In this document: in pieces, positions 11,711 to 20,918 of the stretch
How positions within the stretch are numbered: position 1 is the stretch's first letter
How the letters are laid out: each line of letters opens with the position of its first letter
Assembly (NCBI GenBank): GCA_017550445.1
Contig: JAFZOV010000087.1
Location: forward strand, 1-42,205
From: Fibrobacter sp.
GTDB taxonomy: Bacteria > Fibrobacterota > Fibrobacteria > Fibrobacterales > Fibrobacteraceae
Direction: 5' to 3'
DNA: 42,205 nucleotides
Notes under the pieces: generated by a model
What the model was told of the DNA's origin: nothing
The model's input: only the letters and a program-made list of their open reading frames with translations
The model's database searches: none
Made by a program: the position numbers and the translations under genes

Positions 11711-12970
11711 ATGAACTACCTTCAACTCGCTTTTGAACAGTCTTTGTTCTCGGTGGGAATCAGTCGCCCGAACCCTGCGGTTGGGGCGGTTGTGGTTCGT
11801 GACGGAATCGTCGTGGGAAAGGGGCGTACGCAGCGCCCCGGGAATGCCCACGCCGAAGTCATGGCGCTGCGTGACGCGGGCGAACTCGCCCGCGGGGCGG
11901 CCATATACGTGACGCTCGAACCCTGCTGCCATTATGGCCGCACGCCCCCTTGCACAAAAGCAATCATCGAAGCGGGCATCAAGGAAGTTTACTTTGCGCA
12001 TGCCGACCCGAATCCGTTAGTGCGCGGCAAGAGCCGCAGCATTTTAGAAGAGGCCGGCATTAAGGTGTTCGAAGGCTTGGAGGCTTGCGAAAAGGCTGTC
12101 TCCGAAAGCGGCTGGGGCGACTCTTGTTCCCACGACGGTTGCAAAGTCCTTTCGGGCGAAGAACCTCTGACCAAGTCGGAGTCACTTGCCGAAAGTCGAA
12201 TGCTCTTTCACGAAATCGAACGCTTTTTCGAAGCCTACGATTTCTTTGTGAATACCAAGTCTACCTTTATCGAATTAAAGTCCGCCATCTCGCAAGAAGG
12301 CTACATGGGCGCGGTCTTGTCCGATGGCCGACACGCCTCTCTAAAAATTACCGCTCAAGGCGCAAACTGCTGGAATCACGAGCTCCGCGCCATGAGCGAT
12401 GCTGTTCTCGTGGGTGCAGGAACGGTACTAGCCGATAACCCGGCGCTCGATGTGCGCTTTGCCCAAGGGAACAATCCCGTGAAAATCATCTGGGCGGGGC
12501 ATCATGAATTTAGCGCTGACGAAGTAGCGAACCTTCGCGTATTTCAAGCCCCTGTAGAAGAGGGCAAAGCCCCCATCGTTTTCACTTGCGTTCTGCAACC
12601 GGCTCTTGAAAAGCTGAATGCGGGGGCGTCGCGCGCTGCTGAAAAAAATGCGGCTGAAAATCTCGCGGTTGAAATCGTTGCCTTAAGTAATGCATCTTTC
12701 GTTGCGAATTGGCACGAGATGCATGCGAACCTTTCCGCTCGCGGCATGCACCGCCTCATGGTGGAGCCCGGCGCACGCCTTGCAGAAGAAATCTTCAAGT
12801 GCGGCTTATGGAATCGCCTGGATTTGTGGCAGTCTTCTGACCCTGCGGTCGAACGTGCACTAGAATCTTCTGGCTCCGACGGCCTTGCTTATCCGGAGTT
12901 GCCGATGGCCCTCGTCGCCCGCGAATCGTTTATGATCGGTCCGGACGTGCTGACGGTCTATGAGAAATAA
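11711..12970 (+). CDS. ribD: Bifunctional riboflavin deaminase/reductase
   Basis: Riboflavin synthesis: deaminates 2,5-diamino-6-(phosphoribosylamino)pyrimidinone and then reduces the ribose. The N-terminal deaminase shows HAE (47-49) and PCCHYGRTPPC (71-81), the zinc site with its catalytic glutamate. The reductase begins near ELKSAISQEGYMG and includes DAVLVGAGTVLADNPALDVR and the late HRLMVEPGARLAEE. At 419 residues it is longer than the usual 360-370; about 35 extra residues, including SGWGDSCSHDGC, lie between the two domains. No other rib gene is near. A hairpin separates it from convergent sufD. Confidence 0.9.
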   Translation: MNYLQLAFEQSLFSVGISRPNPAVGAVVVRDGIVVGKGRTQRPGNAHAEVMALRDAGELARGAAIYVTLEPCCHYGRTPPCTKAIIEAGIKEVYFAHADPNPLVRGKSRSILEEAGIKVFEGLEACEKAVSESGWGDSCSHDGCKVLSGEEPLTKSESLAESRMLFHEIERFFEAYDFFVNTKSTFIELKSAISQEGYMGAVLSDGRHASLKITAQGANCWNHELRAMSDAVLVGAGTVLADNPALDVRFAQGNNPVKIIWAGHHEFSADEVANLRVFQAPVEEGKAPIVFTCVLQPALEKLNAGASRAAEKNAAENLAVEIVALSNASFVANWHEMHANLSARGMHRLMVEPGARLAEEIFKCGLWNRLDLWQSSDPAVERALESSGSDGLAYPELPMALVARESFMIGPDVLTVYEK

Positions 12971-12996
12971 AAAAGATCCCCGACCAAGTCGGGGAT
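12971..12996 (-). terminator. Terminator of the suf genes; also a repeat-type triloop hairpin
   Basis: ATCCCCGAC-CAA-GTCGGGGAT (12976-12996), a 9-bp perfect stem with a 3-nt loop. On the minus strand it is followed by CTTTTTT, so it suits sufD. The flanks (GATCCCCGAC ... GTCGGGGATGACA) look like a dispersed element and the 3-nt loop links it to the other mini-hairpins. Confidence 0.7.
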
Positions 12997-13007
12997 GACA
13001 ATGATTG

Positions 13008-13982
13008 TTAAATAACTTGCATCAGTCTTTTCTTCGCCGGTCCGTCAGGCAACGTCAAGAAGAGTTCCTTCGCAAAGGAGCGCGTAAGCATTTCGCGGGC
13101 CTTGTTCGCCGGAATGCCGCGACTCGTCAGGTAGAACATCTGATCCTTGTCGAGTTCACCCACGGTATTGCCGTGCGTACATTCTACATCGTCGTGGTAA
13201 ATCTTGAGCACCGGCTTCACCGAAACGCTCGGACCATCGCTTAACAGAATCGTGTTCACGAGTTGGCTTGAATTCACCTTGCTACAGCTGTTGCCGACTA
13301 TCACCTGGCCATCGTAACTGGCGTAAGCGTTTTCATCCAAAATGTTGCGGACGAACTGCGTGCTGACTGTTTCAGGAGCGTTGTGCAAAATCGTCAGGCG
13401 CTGGTGCTTGGAGGCGTTACCCTTCAGAATGTTCAAGCTGCGGTAATCAAAGTTGGCGCCTTCGCCGTTCAACTCGATGCGCGCACTGATGCGACCGATG
13501 CCTGCATCTTGCAGAATGTTGGCGAATCGCACAGTAGAGTGTGCAGCCTGCTTGATATCGAAATGCCTAAAGGTCAGCGGCAAGTCGTTCGCCGGATTTG
13601 CAAAGAAAATCTCCAGCTCGGCGCCTTCGCCTACCGTAATGTCGAAACGCTCGGCAGCGATTTCGTGCATCACCTTGTTGTCCAAAATTTCGATGCTTGC
13701 CTTGGCGTTCTTCCCGATGTTCAGAACGGTGCGCCCGAAATCATTGTTGCACTTGAGCATTGCCATTTCGTTTTCGCCGTCGGCAATAATCTTTTCAAGC
13801 TTGCGTGCGTTACAGGCGACGGGCAAAAGGGCGGCGAAGTCCTCTTCGGCAGAAAAATCTTCATCGCAAACGCATGCATCGGCAAATTCAATCGAGGGAA
13901 TCTTGGCGACGGGGAAGAATGTCCACAATTCGTTGTTGCGACGCGGCATCCCCAGTTGTTTAATGCGGGTAATGGCGTCCAT
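13008..13982 (-). CDS. sufD: SufD/SufB-family Fe-S scaffold protein
   Basis: 324 residues of the SufB/SufD beta-helix family. The C-terminal signature is clear: HDDVECTHGNTVGELDKDQM followed by FYLTSRGI, then AREMLTRSFAKELF. The DDVxCTHG form is closest to SufD. It is about 100 residues shorter than E. coli SufD, mainly at the N-terminus, and close to the length of the minimal SmsB-type proteins. With SufC it would form an ATP-driven scaffold for Fe-S cluster assembly in the cytoplasm. It overlaps sufC by one base. No sufB, sufS or sufU adjoins it. Confidence 0.85.
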   Translation of the reverse strand: MDAITRIKQLGMPRRNNELWTFFPVAKIPSIEFADACVCDEDFSAEEDFAALLPVACNARKLEKIIADGENEMAMLKCNNDFGRTVLNIGKNAKASIEILDNKVMHEIAAERFDITVGEGAELEIFFANPANDLPLTFRHFDIKQAAHSTVRFANILQDAGIGRISARIELNGEGANFDYRSLNILKGNASKHQRLTILHNAPETVSTQFVRNILDENAYASYDGQVIVGNSCSKVNSSQLVNTILLSDGPSVSVKPVLKIYHDDVECTHGNTVGELDKDQMFYLTSRGIPANKAREMLTRSFAKELFLTLPDGPAKKRLMQVI

Positions 13983-14728
13983 TAGTTTTCCTCGATCCAG
14001 TCGTAGCCCTGTTCTTCGAGCTTGAGCGCAAGTTCCGGACCGCCGCTCAAAATGATTTTACCGTGGCGCAGCACATGCACGTAAGTCGGCTTGATGTAGT
14101 CCAAAAGTCTCTGGTAGTGCGTCACCAGAATCACCGCCTTTTCGGGCGACATAATCTGGTTGATTCCGTGAGCCACAATGCGGAGCGCATCAATGTCGAG
14201 GCCGGAGTCCGTTTCGTCGAGGAACGATACCTTCGGGTCGAGAATAGCCATTTGCAGGATTTCGTTACGTTTCTTTTCGCCACCGCTAAAGCCGTCGTTC
14301 ACGCCGCGGTCGCGGTAACGGTCGTCCATTTCGAGCATCGCCATCTTTTCTTCGCAAAGTTTCTTGAAGTCGGCATCGCTCAGCGGTTCTAGCCCCAAGT
14401 AGGCGCGCTTGGAATTCAGCGCCATCTGCAAAAATTCCACGTTGTTCACGCCCGGAATTTCGGTGGGGTACTGCGTGCTGATGAACAGACCGGAATTTGC
14501 TCGGTCGCAAATTTCCATCGAGAGCAGGTCCTTGCCGTCAAGCGTTACACTGCCGTCGTTCACGGTGTAAGCGGGGTGGCCTGCAATTACCTTCGAAAGC
14601 GTACTTTTGCCGGATCCGTTCGGGCCCATGATGGCATGGACTTCGCCCGGCTTGACTTCCAGATTGATTCCTTTCAAAATCTGGGTTCCGTCTTCGATAC
14701 TTGCTTTCAGGTTCTTAATGGAGAGCAT
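13982..14728 (-). CDS. sufC: Fe-S cluster assembly ATPase SufC
   Basis: ABC-type ATPase of the SUF pathway, 248 residues (family length). Walker A is GPNGSGKST (35-43), the signature motif FSGGEKKRNE is the SufC variant, and Walker B with switch is FLDETDSGLDIDAL. GGAGG stands six bases upstream of the ATG, one of the few strong Shine-Dalgarno sites in the window. TAAATTTG 40 nt upstream is a plausible promoter box. Upstream is dnaG rather than sufB, so the unit is just sufC-sufD. Confidence 0.93.
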   Translation of the reverse strand: MLSIKNLKASIEDGTQILKGINLEVKPGEVHAIMGPNGSGKSTLSKVIAGHPAYTVNDGSVTLDGKDLLSMEICDRANSGLFISTQYPTEIPGVNNVEFLQMALNSKRAYLGLEPLSDADFKKLCEEKMAMLEMDDRYRDRGVNDGFSGGEKKRNEILQMAILDPKVSFLDETDSGLDIDALRIVAHGINQIMSPEKAVILVTHYQRLLDYIKPTYVHVLRHGKIILSGGPELALKLEEQGYDWIEEN

Positions 14729-14768
14729 GGTTCCTCCGGCGTCTTTGCCGCTAGAATATTTTACGCCG

Positions 14769-14776
14769 CAAATTTA
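14769..14776 (-). promoter_or_regulatory. TAnnTTTG promoter box upstream of sufC
   Basis: TAAATTTG on the minus strand, 40 nt before the sufC ATG; matches the -7 consensus known from Bacteroidota. Confidence 0.45.
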
Positions 14777-14826
14777 GAAAAATATGCAGTCCGTGTCTTA
14801 TCAATTATTCTTATAATCAGATGTAG

Positions 14827-17031
14827 TTAATATCCGAAATCATCGGGCGCTTCGTTGAAATTGTCGTCGCAGCCGTAGGAATATTCCTCGTCATCTTCGG
14901 GCGGCGGGGGCTCGAAACCTTCGGGCGGTTCGTCGCTGCTCATGGGAGTCTCTTCCATTTCGGGGACGGCAGGCGTTTCTGGCACGGATGCTGCGAAAGC
15001 AGGAGCCGCTGCGGTCGCGGGAGTCGACATGGGAGCTGCTGTCGGCACGGGTGCAACAGGTGCTGCAGCCACGGGTGCCACGGCAACTGAATTCAGCGGG
15101 GCGCCTTGAATTGCGGCCTGGAACTGCATCAGGGGCGTTCTGCTGCGAACCACCTGGTCAGCAAAAGCGTCAATCGTAATTTTTTCGGCGTTGAACAGTG
15201 CATTCAGCTTTTGCATGCCCTGCGTAAACTTGGACATTTGCATACGGATTTCCACGGCCTCGTTGCTGGTCAGCGGAATCTGGTGCTTCTGTCTGTCGCA
15301 GAGTTTTTTGGAAAATTCGGTGAGCGTTTGGTAAAACTCTATAATCTCTTGGGGTGTTTTCCACTGTTCTTCGGATAAACCTTCCAAAAAAAGTCGTAGG
15401 GTGGGCGACACGTAATCATATAGCAATTGCGGCGAAACTGCCCCCGTTTCAGCGTACAAGGCAATTGCCGAATTCACGAATTCTTCGACCACCGGAGATT
15501 CGAACATGCGAATACCGCTAGCCGCCCAGTCCATGTCAAAGTATTCCAGCGCACGGTCCATGAGCGTCGGATTTCTAAGAATCAGGTTTGCAAAGCGGAT
15601 TTCCATGGGCGGAATGCTAGCCCAGTTGAGTGTCGCCTCTTGTTCCAGTTGCGGAATAGCTTCGATGTTTGCTCCGCTTGCGCCGTTTGCGTTTTGCGGT
15701 GCATTGCTGTGAACATGATGTTCCTCAAAAGACTTCTGAGGTTTAAGGGCTTTTACCTGTGCCAGCGAACGGTCAGTATTTAGCCTTTCCGAAATCAGCT
15801 TCACGTACTGGTTTCTCAGTTCTCGGTCGGGAATGCTCTTGACCAAGGCTTTGGTAAAGTTGATGAGCTTTGCCCGTTCTTCAGGGCTTTGCATGTCCTG
15901 AAGTCGCATCAAATAAGAAAGCCAGTCTTCGGAACCCTTGAGTGCTTCTCTGAAGGCGTCGGCTCCACGTTCGTTCACAAAGTTATCGGGGTCAATCTTG
16001 GTGCCGTCGGGGCGCGAAAGAGCAAAAATCCTCGGGGCAATTCCCTTGGGGAGCACAATTTGAAGGCTCTTGTAAGTTGCTTCTCTGCCGGCCTTGTCGC
16101 CATCGAATACCAGGTAGGCCTTTTCGGCATAGCGGGCGAGAATGCTGGCGTGTGTTTCGGTGAGCGCCGTTCCCGAGGCGGCAACCACGTTGGTGACTCC
16201 ACCCTGGAAAAGGCTGATCATGTCGAAGTAGCCTTCCACGATAATCACGGCCTTTTCTTTGGCGATACTTTGACGCGTATGGTGCAATCCGAATAGAATG
16301 TCACTCTTGTGATATAGCGACGTTTCAGGACTGTTCATGTACTTGGCGCGCTTGAAGTCCTTGTTTTCGCTCAGGTCGCGCCCGCCAAAGGCTACGATTG
16401 CTCCAGACAAGTTCTGGATGGCGATCATCAGACGGTCACGGAACTTATCCGAGATGCCGCCATTTTCTTTTTGGACGGCCAGTCCCGCTTTGACGCAGTC
16501 TAGAGGCGAAAAACCGTTTTTAGCGGCGTAGCTGATCAAGCCTTCGCGGCCATCGGGGGCGTACCCGATGTGGAACTGCTTGCGGGTTTCATCGGTAATG
16601 TGGCGACCAGAGAGATATTGCAGCGCCTTGGGTGAAAGTGTCAGCTGCTGTTCGAACCATTCACAGGCCAATTCGTTCAGCCTGCGGACCATGGCGCGTT
16701 CTTCGGTAATTTCGTTGTCTTCGGCTGTACCCAGTTTAGGGAGCGTAAAGCCGGTAAAGTTTGCTACCCATTCGACGGCTCCCTTAAAGTCCATTTTTTC
16801 GTGTTCCTGCACGAACTTGAAAACGTCGCCGCCAGCACCACAGGCAAAGCACTTATAAATCCCCAAGCTGGGATTTACGTTCATAGAAGGGCTTCTGTCG
16901 TCATGGAAGGGGCAGACGCCTACGAAGCGTCCGTTACCCGAACGTTTCAGCGGCACAAAATTCTCGATGACCGATGCAATATCTGCATGGGCCTTGAGCT
17001 GCTGAATAACTTCGTTAGAGTAGAACGCCAC
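14827..17031 (-). CDS. dnaG: DNA primase
   Basis: Synthesises RNA primers at the replication fork. The CHC2 zinc ribbon is complete (C40, H43, C61, C64 in VCPFHDDRSP and YKCFACGAGG). The TOPRIM core shows IVEGYFDM with the catalytic Glu and VFDGDKAG with the metal-binding Asp pair. At 734 residues it exceeds the usual 580-660: an Ala/Pro-rich linker (about 640-690) and an acidic Pro/Glu tail follow the helicase-binding region. The start is GTG 17031; TAAATTTG ends four bases upstream, so the message may be leaderless. The initiator tRNA and its terminator lie just upstream. Confidence 0.92.
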   Translation of the reverse strand: MAFYSNEVIQQLKAHADIASVIENFVPLKRSGNGRFVGVCPFHDDRSPSMNVNPSLGIYKCFACGAGGDVFKFVQEHEKMDFKGAVEWVANFTGFTLPKLGTAEDNEITEERAMVRRLNELACEWFEQQLTLSPKALQYLSGRHITDETRKQFHIGYAPDGREGLISYAAKNGFSPLDCVKAGLAVQKENGGISDKFRDRLMIAIQNLSGAIVAFGGRDLSENKDFKRAKYMNSPETSLYHKSDILFGLHHTRQSIAKEKAVIIVEGYFDMISLFQGGVTNVVAASGTALTETHASILARYAEKAYLVFDGDKAGREATYKSLQIVLPKGIAPRIFALSRPDGTKIDPDNFVNERGADAFREALKGSEDWLSYLMRLQDMQSPEERAKLINFTKALVKSIPDRELRNQYVKLISERLNTDRSLAQVKALKPQKSFEEHHVHSNAPQNANGASGANIEAIPQLEQEATLNWASIPPMEIRFANLILRNPTLMDRALEYFDMDWAASGIRMFESPVVEEFVNSAIALYAETGAVSPQLLYDYVSPTLRLFLEGLSEEQWKTPQEIIEFYQTLTEFSKKLCDRQKHQIPLTSNEAVEIRMQMSKFTQGMQKLNALFNAEKITIDAFADQVVRSRTPLMQFQAAIQGAPLNSVAVAPVAAAPVAPVPTAAPMSTPATAAAPAFAASVPETPAVPEMEETPMSSDEPPEGFEPPPPEDDEEYSYGCDDNFNEAPDDFGY

Positions 17032-17035
17032 GACC

Positions 17036-17043
17036 CAAATTTA
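17036..17043 (-). promoter_or_regulatory. TAnnTTTG promoter box abutting the dnaG start
   Basis: TAAATTTG on the minus strand, only four bases from the GTG. If it is the -7 element, transcription would begin at or near the start codon. Confidence 0.4.
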
Positions 17044-17058
17044 GCAAGAAAAAGCCAT

Positions 17059-17092
17059 AAAAAAAAGAATCCGTTCTTGAAGAATCGGATTC
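17059..17092 (-). terminator. Terminator of the initiator tRNA gene
   Basis: On the minus strand, GAATCCG pairs with CGGATTC around an inner TTCTTCAAGAA-type palindrome, followed by eight T. It lies directly after the tRNA and before dnaG. Confidence 0.88.
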
Positions 17093-17100
17093 CTTTTTAG

Positions 17101-17174
<74 letters not shown>

Positions 17175-17188
17175 TCGAGGTTGACCCA

Positions 17189-17217
17189 TATATAGTAAAA
17201 TTTGATACCCCTGTCAA
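17189..17217 (-). promoter_or_regulatory. Promoter of the initiator tRNA
   Basis: On the minus strand TTGACA (17212-17217), 17 nt, TATATA (17189-17194), a near-perfect sigma-70 type promoter ending 14 nt before the mature tRNA. Confidence 0.88.
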
Positions 17218-17224
17218 GGGTTTT

Positions 17225-18382
17225 TTACACGAATTTTTTCAGGATATGCTTGCTGGCGACGAAATAATCGATGCCGCTAATGATTGTAATTGCGGTAATT
17301 ACGCCCATTACAGCCTGCGGGAAAACGCTCCAGAATGCCGCATAATTAGGAATAATGGCACCCATGGGGTCCAATGCGCCAAGCAGAATGGCGACGATGC
17401 CTATTCCCTGGAGAGCGGTTTTCCACTTGCCGCTGCGACGGGCCGGCATAATCAGGCCTTCGCTTGCAGCGAGAGTGCGGAGTGTTTCAACGCTGGATTC
17501 GCGGAAGTAAATAAGTGCCACCATCCATACCGGGGCGTATCCTGTAGCGATAAAGCACATGAAAATTGTCATGTTCGAAATCTTGTCGCTGAACGGGTCC
17601 AAATACTTGCCGAGCGTGCTCACTTCACCGAGTTTGCGGGCGAGGTAACCGTCCAAAAAGTCGGTCAGCATAAAGCCAAGCACCATCACAAGCGAAAGAC
17701 TCTTGAAAACGAGGCTGTTGTTGCTGTAATCCAGATCGTTGTCGTAGAAGAACACCCACAAGAAAAACGGAGTCAGCACGATGCGGCTCATGGTGAGCTG
17801 GCTTGCAATCGATAAGGGCTTTCTGTGCGCGGGGTCGCGGTAATACCAATAGGCGTATGCTACGGTCGAGGCGATAATCAAGAGAATCGATGTTACCATG
17901 CAAATCTGCTGGTAATCTTCAAGATTCAGCAAGTACACGCCCATGGTTACCGTAATCGCAATGTTTGACATCTTGCTCCAGCGACGCTTGCGGGGGAGCG
18001 ATTTACCTTCGCGCAGCACACCGAGGCTAAACAGTGTGTGAGCTACAAGGCGTGCCAACAAGAATACACAACCGACGGCGAGCAATTTTTCGGCTTGATC
18101 GTTTAGCAGTAAGTCTCGCACAAAAATGCTGGTCATCACTGCAAACGAAAGGAATCCGTCAATTACGTTCAGCCAAAGCCTGTAATAGGGCTTTTCAATT
18201 TCTTGCGAACGAAGTTGGTACAAATTAACCCAGCCCATAATGAGGGCGATAGCAACCAGGGCGGTAGCGGTTTTAGCCATTCCCATCCATATAAAGACGA
18301 TGACGGCTACAAAAACCATAGCCCGCAAAACGCTCCATATGCGGGAGCGGAGCCTGATGTCGGATGTCTGTTCTTCTGTCAT
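17225..18382 (-). CDS. pgsA: CDP-alcohol phosphatidyltransferase, PgsA-like, with N-terminal membrane extension
   Basis: Membrane enzyme that probably makes phosphatidylglycerophosphate from CDP-diacylglycerol and glycerol 3-phosphate. The family signature D-G-x2-A-R-x8-G-x3-D-x3-D is complete (DGYLARKLGEVSTLG, then KYLDPFSD). The PgsA-like start SQLTMSRIVLTPFFLW and the later SSVETLRTLAASEGLI and SGKWKTALQ support PgsA over the serine or choline enzymes. PgsA is usually about 180-200 residues; this protein has 385, with about 190 extra N-terminal residues forming several membrane segments of unknown purpose. It starts 12 nt after recN, so both are probably one transcript. Confidence 0.8.
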   Translation of the reverse strand: MTEEQTSDIRLRSRIWSVLRAMVFVAVIVFIWMGMAKTATALVAIALIMGWVNLYQLRSQEIEKPYYRLWLNVIDGFLSFAVMTSIFVRDLLLNDQAEKLLAVGCVFLLARLVAHTLFSLGVLREGKSLPRKRRWSKMSNIAITVTMGVYLLNLEDYQQICMVTSILLIIASTVAYAYWYYRDPAHRKPLSIASQLTMSRIVLTPFFLWVFFYDNDLDYSNNSLVFKSLSLVMVLGFMLTDFLDGYLARKLGEVSTLGKYLDPFSDKISNMTIFMCFIATGYAPVWMVALIYFRESSVETLRTLAASEGLIMPARRSGKWKTALQGIGIVAILLGALDPMGAIIPNYAAFWSVFPQAVMGVITAITIISGIDYFVASKHILKKFV

Positions 18383-18394
18383 TTAAAGCCTCTG

Positions 18395-20038
18395 TCAAAC
18401 TTCTAGGAGTTGCCTTGCGTGTTCGCGAATGGTTTCGCTTTCGCCGCCCAGCATGCGCGTGAGCTCGGTTACGCGGCCTTCGTGGTCCAGTTCAACCACG
18501 TGCGTAAAGGTTCTTCCTTCAATTTCTTCTTTGCTCACAGCAAGTTGGTTCTTGGCGCGACTTGCAACCTGATGTAAGTGGGTGATTGTAAGCACCTGGT
18601 GGTGCTGTCCTAAATTCCTTAGAGCTTCGCCGATGCTGTTGCCGACTTCGCCGCTGATCCCGGAATCCACTTCGTCGAATATCAAGAGGGGCACGCGGTC
18701 GAGGTCGGCCATCACGCTCTTTATCGAAAGCAGTACGCGGGAAAGTTCGCCGCCCGAAACCGCCTTTTGCAGGCTCTTGAAGCCTTCGCCGGGGTTTGGG
18801 GCGAGCGTAAATTCAATCTTGTCGGCACCGTTTGGTGAAAGCATTTGCGTTTCGATGGATGTTTCGAATACAGCTTTCGGCATGCCGAGCGTATGCAGAA
18901 TGTCGCTTACCGCCTTGTCGTAACGGGCTGCCGCTTCTTGGCGCGAGGTGGTCAGCTTGAGTGCGGTTGCCTGCAACGCTTCAAGCGCCTTTTTGGACTG
19001 ACGGGCAAGTTCTTCCATGTCTGCGTCCAAATTCTCTAGGCTCGAAAGTTCTTCCTTGCGTTGTTCGGTAAGCTCAATCAGGCCCGCCACATCGGTGCGG
19101 TACTTGCGCTTGAGCTTTTGAATTTGGGCGATGCGGGCATTGGCGCGGTCAATGTCTGCGGCACTCATGGCTGCAGCCGGGCGCAGGCGCATCAAGTCCT
19201 TGCATACGCTTTCGTACGGGTCGGTCACTTCTTCAAGCGACTTCAAATATTCTTCGTAGTCCGGCAATTTTGTGGCAAGCGAACGCAGCTTGGCTTGTAA
19301 AATCTGCACTTGATCCAGGAGGCCGTTTTCGCCACCGAGCATTCCTTGAATGTCGTTCAGGTAGCGGGTTTCCGCTTCTTGCTTGCTTGCGCTACTCACC
19401 TTTTCTTCGAGGGCTTCTTCTTCGCCTTCTTTAAGGGACGCTTTCGAAAGTTCGTCGAATTGGAACTTCAAAAAGTCCTTTTGGGCGGCCAGGTTCTTGG
19501 CGTGTTCTTCGGTTTCCTTGATCTTGTCCTGAATTTCGTTCCAGGCGGCCCATTCCTTTGCATATTGGGCAGTGAGTTCGCCGTTGCCTGCGAAGTCATC
19601 CAGCATCTTGGTATGGGTGCGTGTGTCGCGCAGCAAGAGCTGCTCGCTTTGCCCGTGCATCTGAATCAGTTCTTCGCCCAAGCGCTGCAAGTCGGGGAGT
19701 GTCACAATAGCGCCATTCACTCGGGCGCGGCTCTTTCCGTTTTCAGCGATTTCTCTGCGCAAAACCAGTTCGTCGTCGCTGTCGATTTCAAGTTCTTCGA
19801 GAACCTTCTTGACTTGGGGATCGTTTGCAATGTCAAAAGTTGCTTCGACAACGGCTTTTTCTTCGCCGGTACGCACCATCGAGGCTTGCGTCTTATCGCC
19901 GCATACAATGCGGAGTGCCTTCAACAGCACCGATTTTCCTGCACCGGTTTCACCTGTAATCGCGGTAAAACCATCGCGGAACGGAACGTCTGCTTCAGCA
20001 ATAAGCGTAAAACCTTTAATCGACAGTGACTTTAACAT
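18395..20038 (-). CDS. recN: DNA repair protein RecN
   Basis: SMC-like ATPase in double-strand break repair. 547 residues, family length. Walker A GETGAGKS is at 29-36; the RecN-specific MHGQSEQLLLRD follows; a long coiled-coil region (about 155-370) separates the heads; the ABC signature SGGELSRVLLSIK and Walker B LIFDEVDSGISGEVG are near the C-terminus. It begins 38 nt after trmB. Confidence 0.94.
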   Translation of the reverse strand: MLKSLSIKGFTLIAEADVPFRDGFTAITGETGAGKSVLLKALRIVCGDKTQASMVRTGEEKAVVEATFDIANDPQVKKVLEELEIDSDDELVLRREIAENGKSRARVNGAIVTLPDLQRLGEELIQMHGQSEQLLLRDTRTHTKMLDDFAGNGELTAQYAKEWAAWNEIQDKIKETEEHAKNLAAQKDFLKFQFDELSKASLKEGEEEALEEKVSSASKQEAETRYLNDIQGMLGGENGLLDQVQILQAKLRSLATKLPDYEEYLKSLEEVTDPYESVCKDLMRLRPAAAMSAADIDRANARIAQIQKLKRKYRTDVAGLIELTEQRKEELSSLENLDADMEELARQSKKALEALQATALKLTTSRQEAAARYDKAVSDILHTLGMPKAVFETSIETQMLSPNGADKIEFTLAPNPGEGFKSLQKAVSGGELSRVLLSIKSVMADLDRVPLLIFDEVDSGISGEVGNSIGEALRNLGQHHQVLTITHLHQVASRAKNQLAVSKEEIEGRTFTHVVELDHEGRVTELTRMLGGESETIREHARQLLEV

Positions 20039-20076
20039 AGCAAGAAAAAATTAGCAAAAACACTTGACACTAAGTG

Positions 20077-20826
20077 TCATTTTTCGAATTCGACGACACT
20101 TCTGTAAATGGGGCGGCCTTCCTTGCGGTATTTCTTTTCGAAGCCGGTCATAATGCCTTCGGTCGGTTCGGCGGTGTTGCGTTCCAGAATCTTGCAACCC
20201 TTGAAGTTGTCGAAAACTTCGAGCGCGACTTCGTTGTATTCCTGGTGGTCGGTACCCCAGTAGAAAATTCTCTTGCCGGGCTTGAGCACGCGGGCGACTT
20301 CTACCAAGAAGTCCGGGCGTAAAAGGCGGTTCTTGTGATGGCGTTCCTTGGGCCACGGGTCCGGGAAATACATGTGGAAGGCGTCCACCGTATTGTCCTT
20401 CACGCAGTCACGCAAAAAGTAGTACACGTCGCCGCGGAGCATCGTGGCGTTAGCGAGTGCGCCGGCCTTGTCCATCTTGCGCTGGGCAAACTTCGCCCAG
20501 GTGTAGTCCCATTCGCTACCCATAATCACGGTATCGGGGTGCTTGGGTGCATATTCCGAAAGGAATCCTCCCTTGCCGCTACCGATTTCGACTTCAACTT
20601 TGCCGCCTTCTTTTAGTTGCGGGAACATGTCTTTCCAGTTAAAGTCCAGCTTGTGGGGGAGTCCATCGGGGGTGGCAATGGGCTTGCGGTCGCCGTGCGT
20701 GCGGAACACGTAATGCCAAAGTCCCTTCGATTCCGGATCTTCTTTCAAGTCGCGGAAAAACTCGGGAATGACAATTTCCTTCGGAGCTTTATCATTGTTA
20801 GTATCTAGTATTTCTTCGTTGCTCAT
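20077..20826 (-). CDS. trmB: tRNA (guanine-N7)-methyltransferase
   Basis: Methylates G46 of tRNAs using S-adenosylmethionine. 249 residues. Motif I is VEIGSGKGGFLSEYA, and the family hallmark FPDPWPKERHHKNRLL is present, followed by FLVEVARVLKPGKRIFYWGT. An N-terminal extension of about 60 residues precedes the core. The gene lies between the RNase Z-like gene and recN on the same strand; a repeat array fills the upstream gap. Confidence 0.93.
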   Translation of the reverse strand: MSNEEILDTNNDKAPKEIVIPEFFRDLKEDPESKGLWHYVFRTHGDRKPIATPDGLPHKLDFNWKDMFPQLKEGGKVEVEIGSGKGGFLSEYAPKHPDTVIMGSEWDYTWAKFAQRKMDKAGALANATMLRGDVYYFLRDCVKDNTVDAFHMYFPDPWPKERHHKNRLLRPDFLVEVARVLKPGKRIFYWGTDHQEYNEVALEVFDNFKGCKILERNTAEPTEGIMTGFEKKYRKEGRPIYRSVVEFEK

Positions 20827-20831
20827 TTTAT

Positions 20832-20918
20832 CAAAGTTCCTAGTTCTAAGTTACTAGTTACTAGAAAAATCAACTGCTAACTAGTAACTAATAACTATTA
20901 ACTGCGGCGAAGCCGCTC
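20832..20918. repeat. Heptamer array, CTAGTAA family, with GAA triloop hairpin
   Basis: Left words AGTTCCT, AGTTCTA, AGTTACT, AGTTACT; right words CTAACTA, GTAACTA, ATAACTA, TTAACTG; then hairpin GCGGC-GAA-GCCGC at 20904-20916, two bases from the stop codon of the RNase Z-like gene. Same layout as 11621-11710. Confidence 0.8.
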
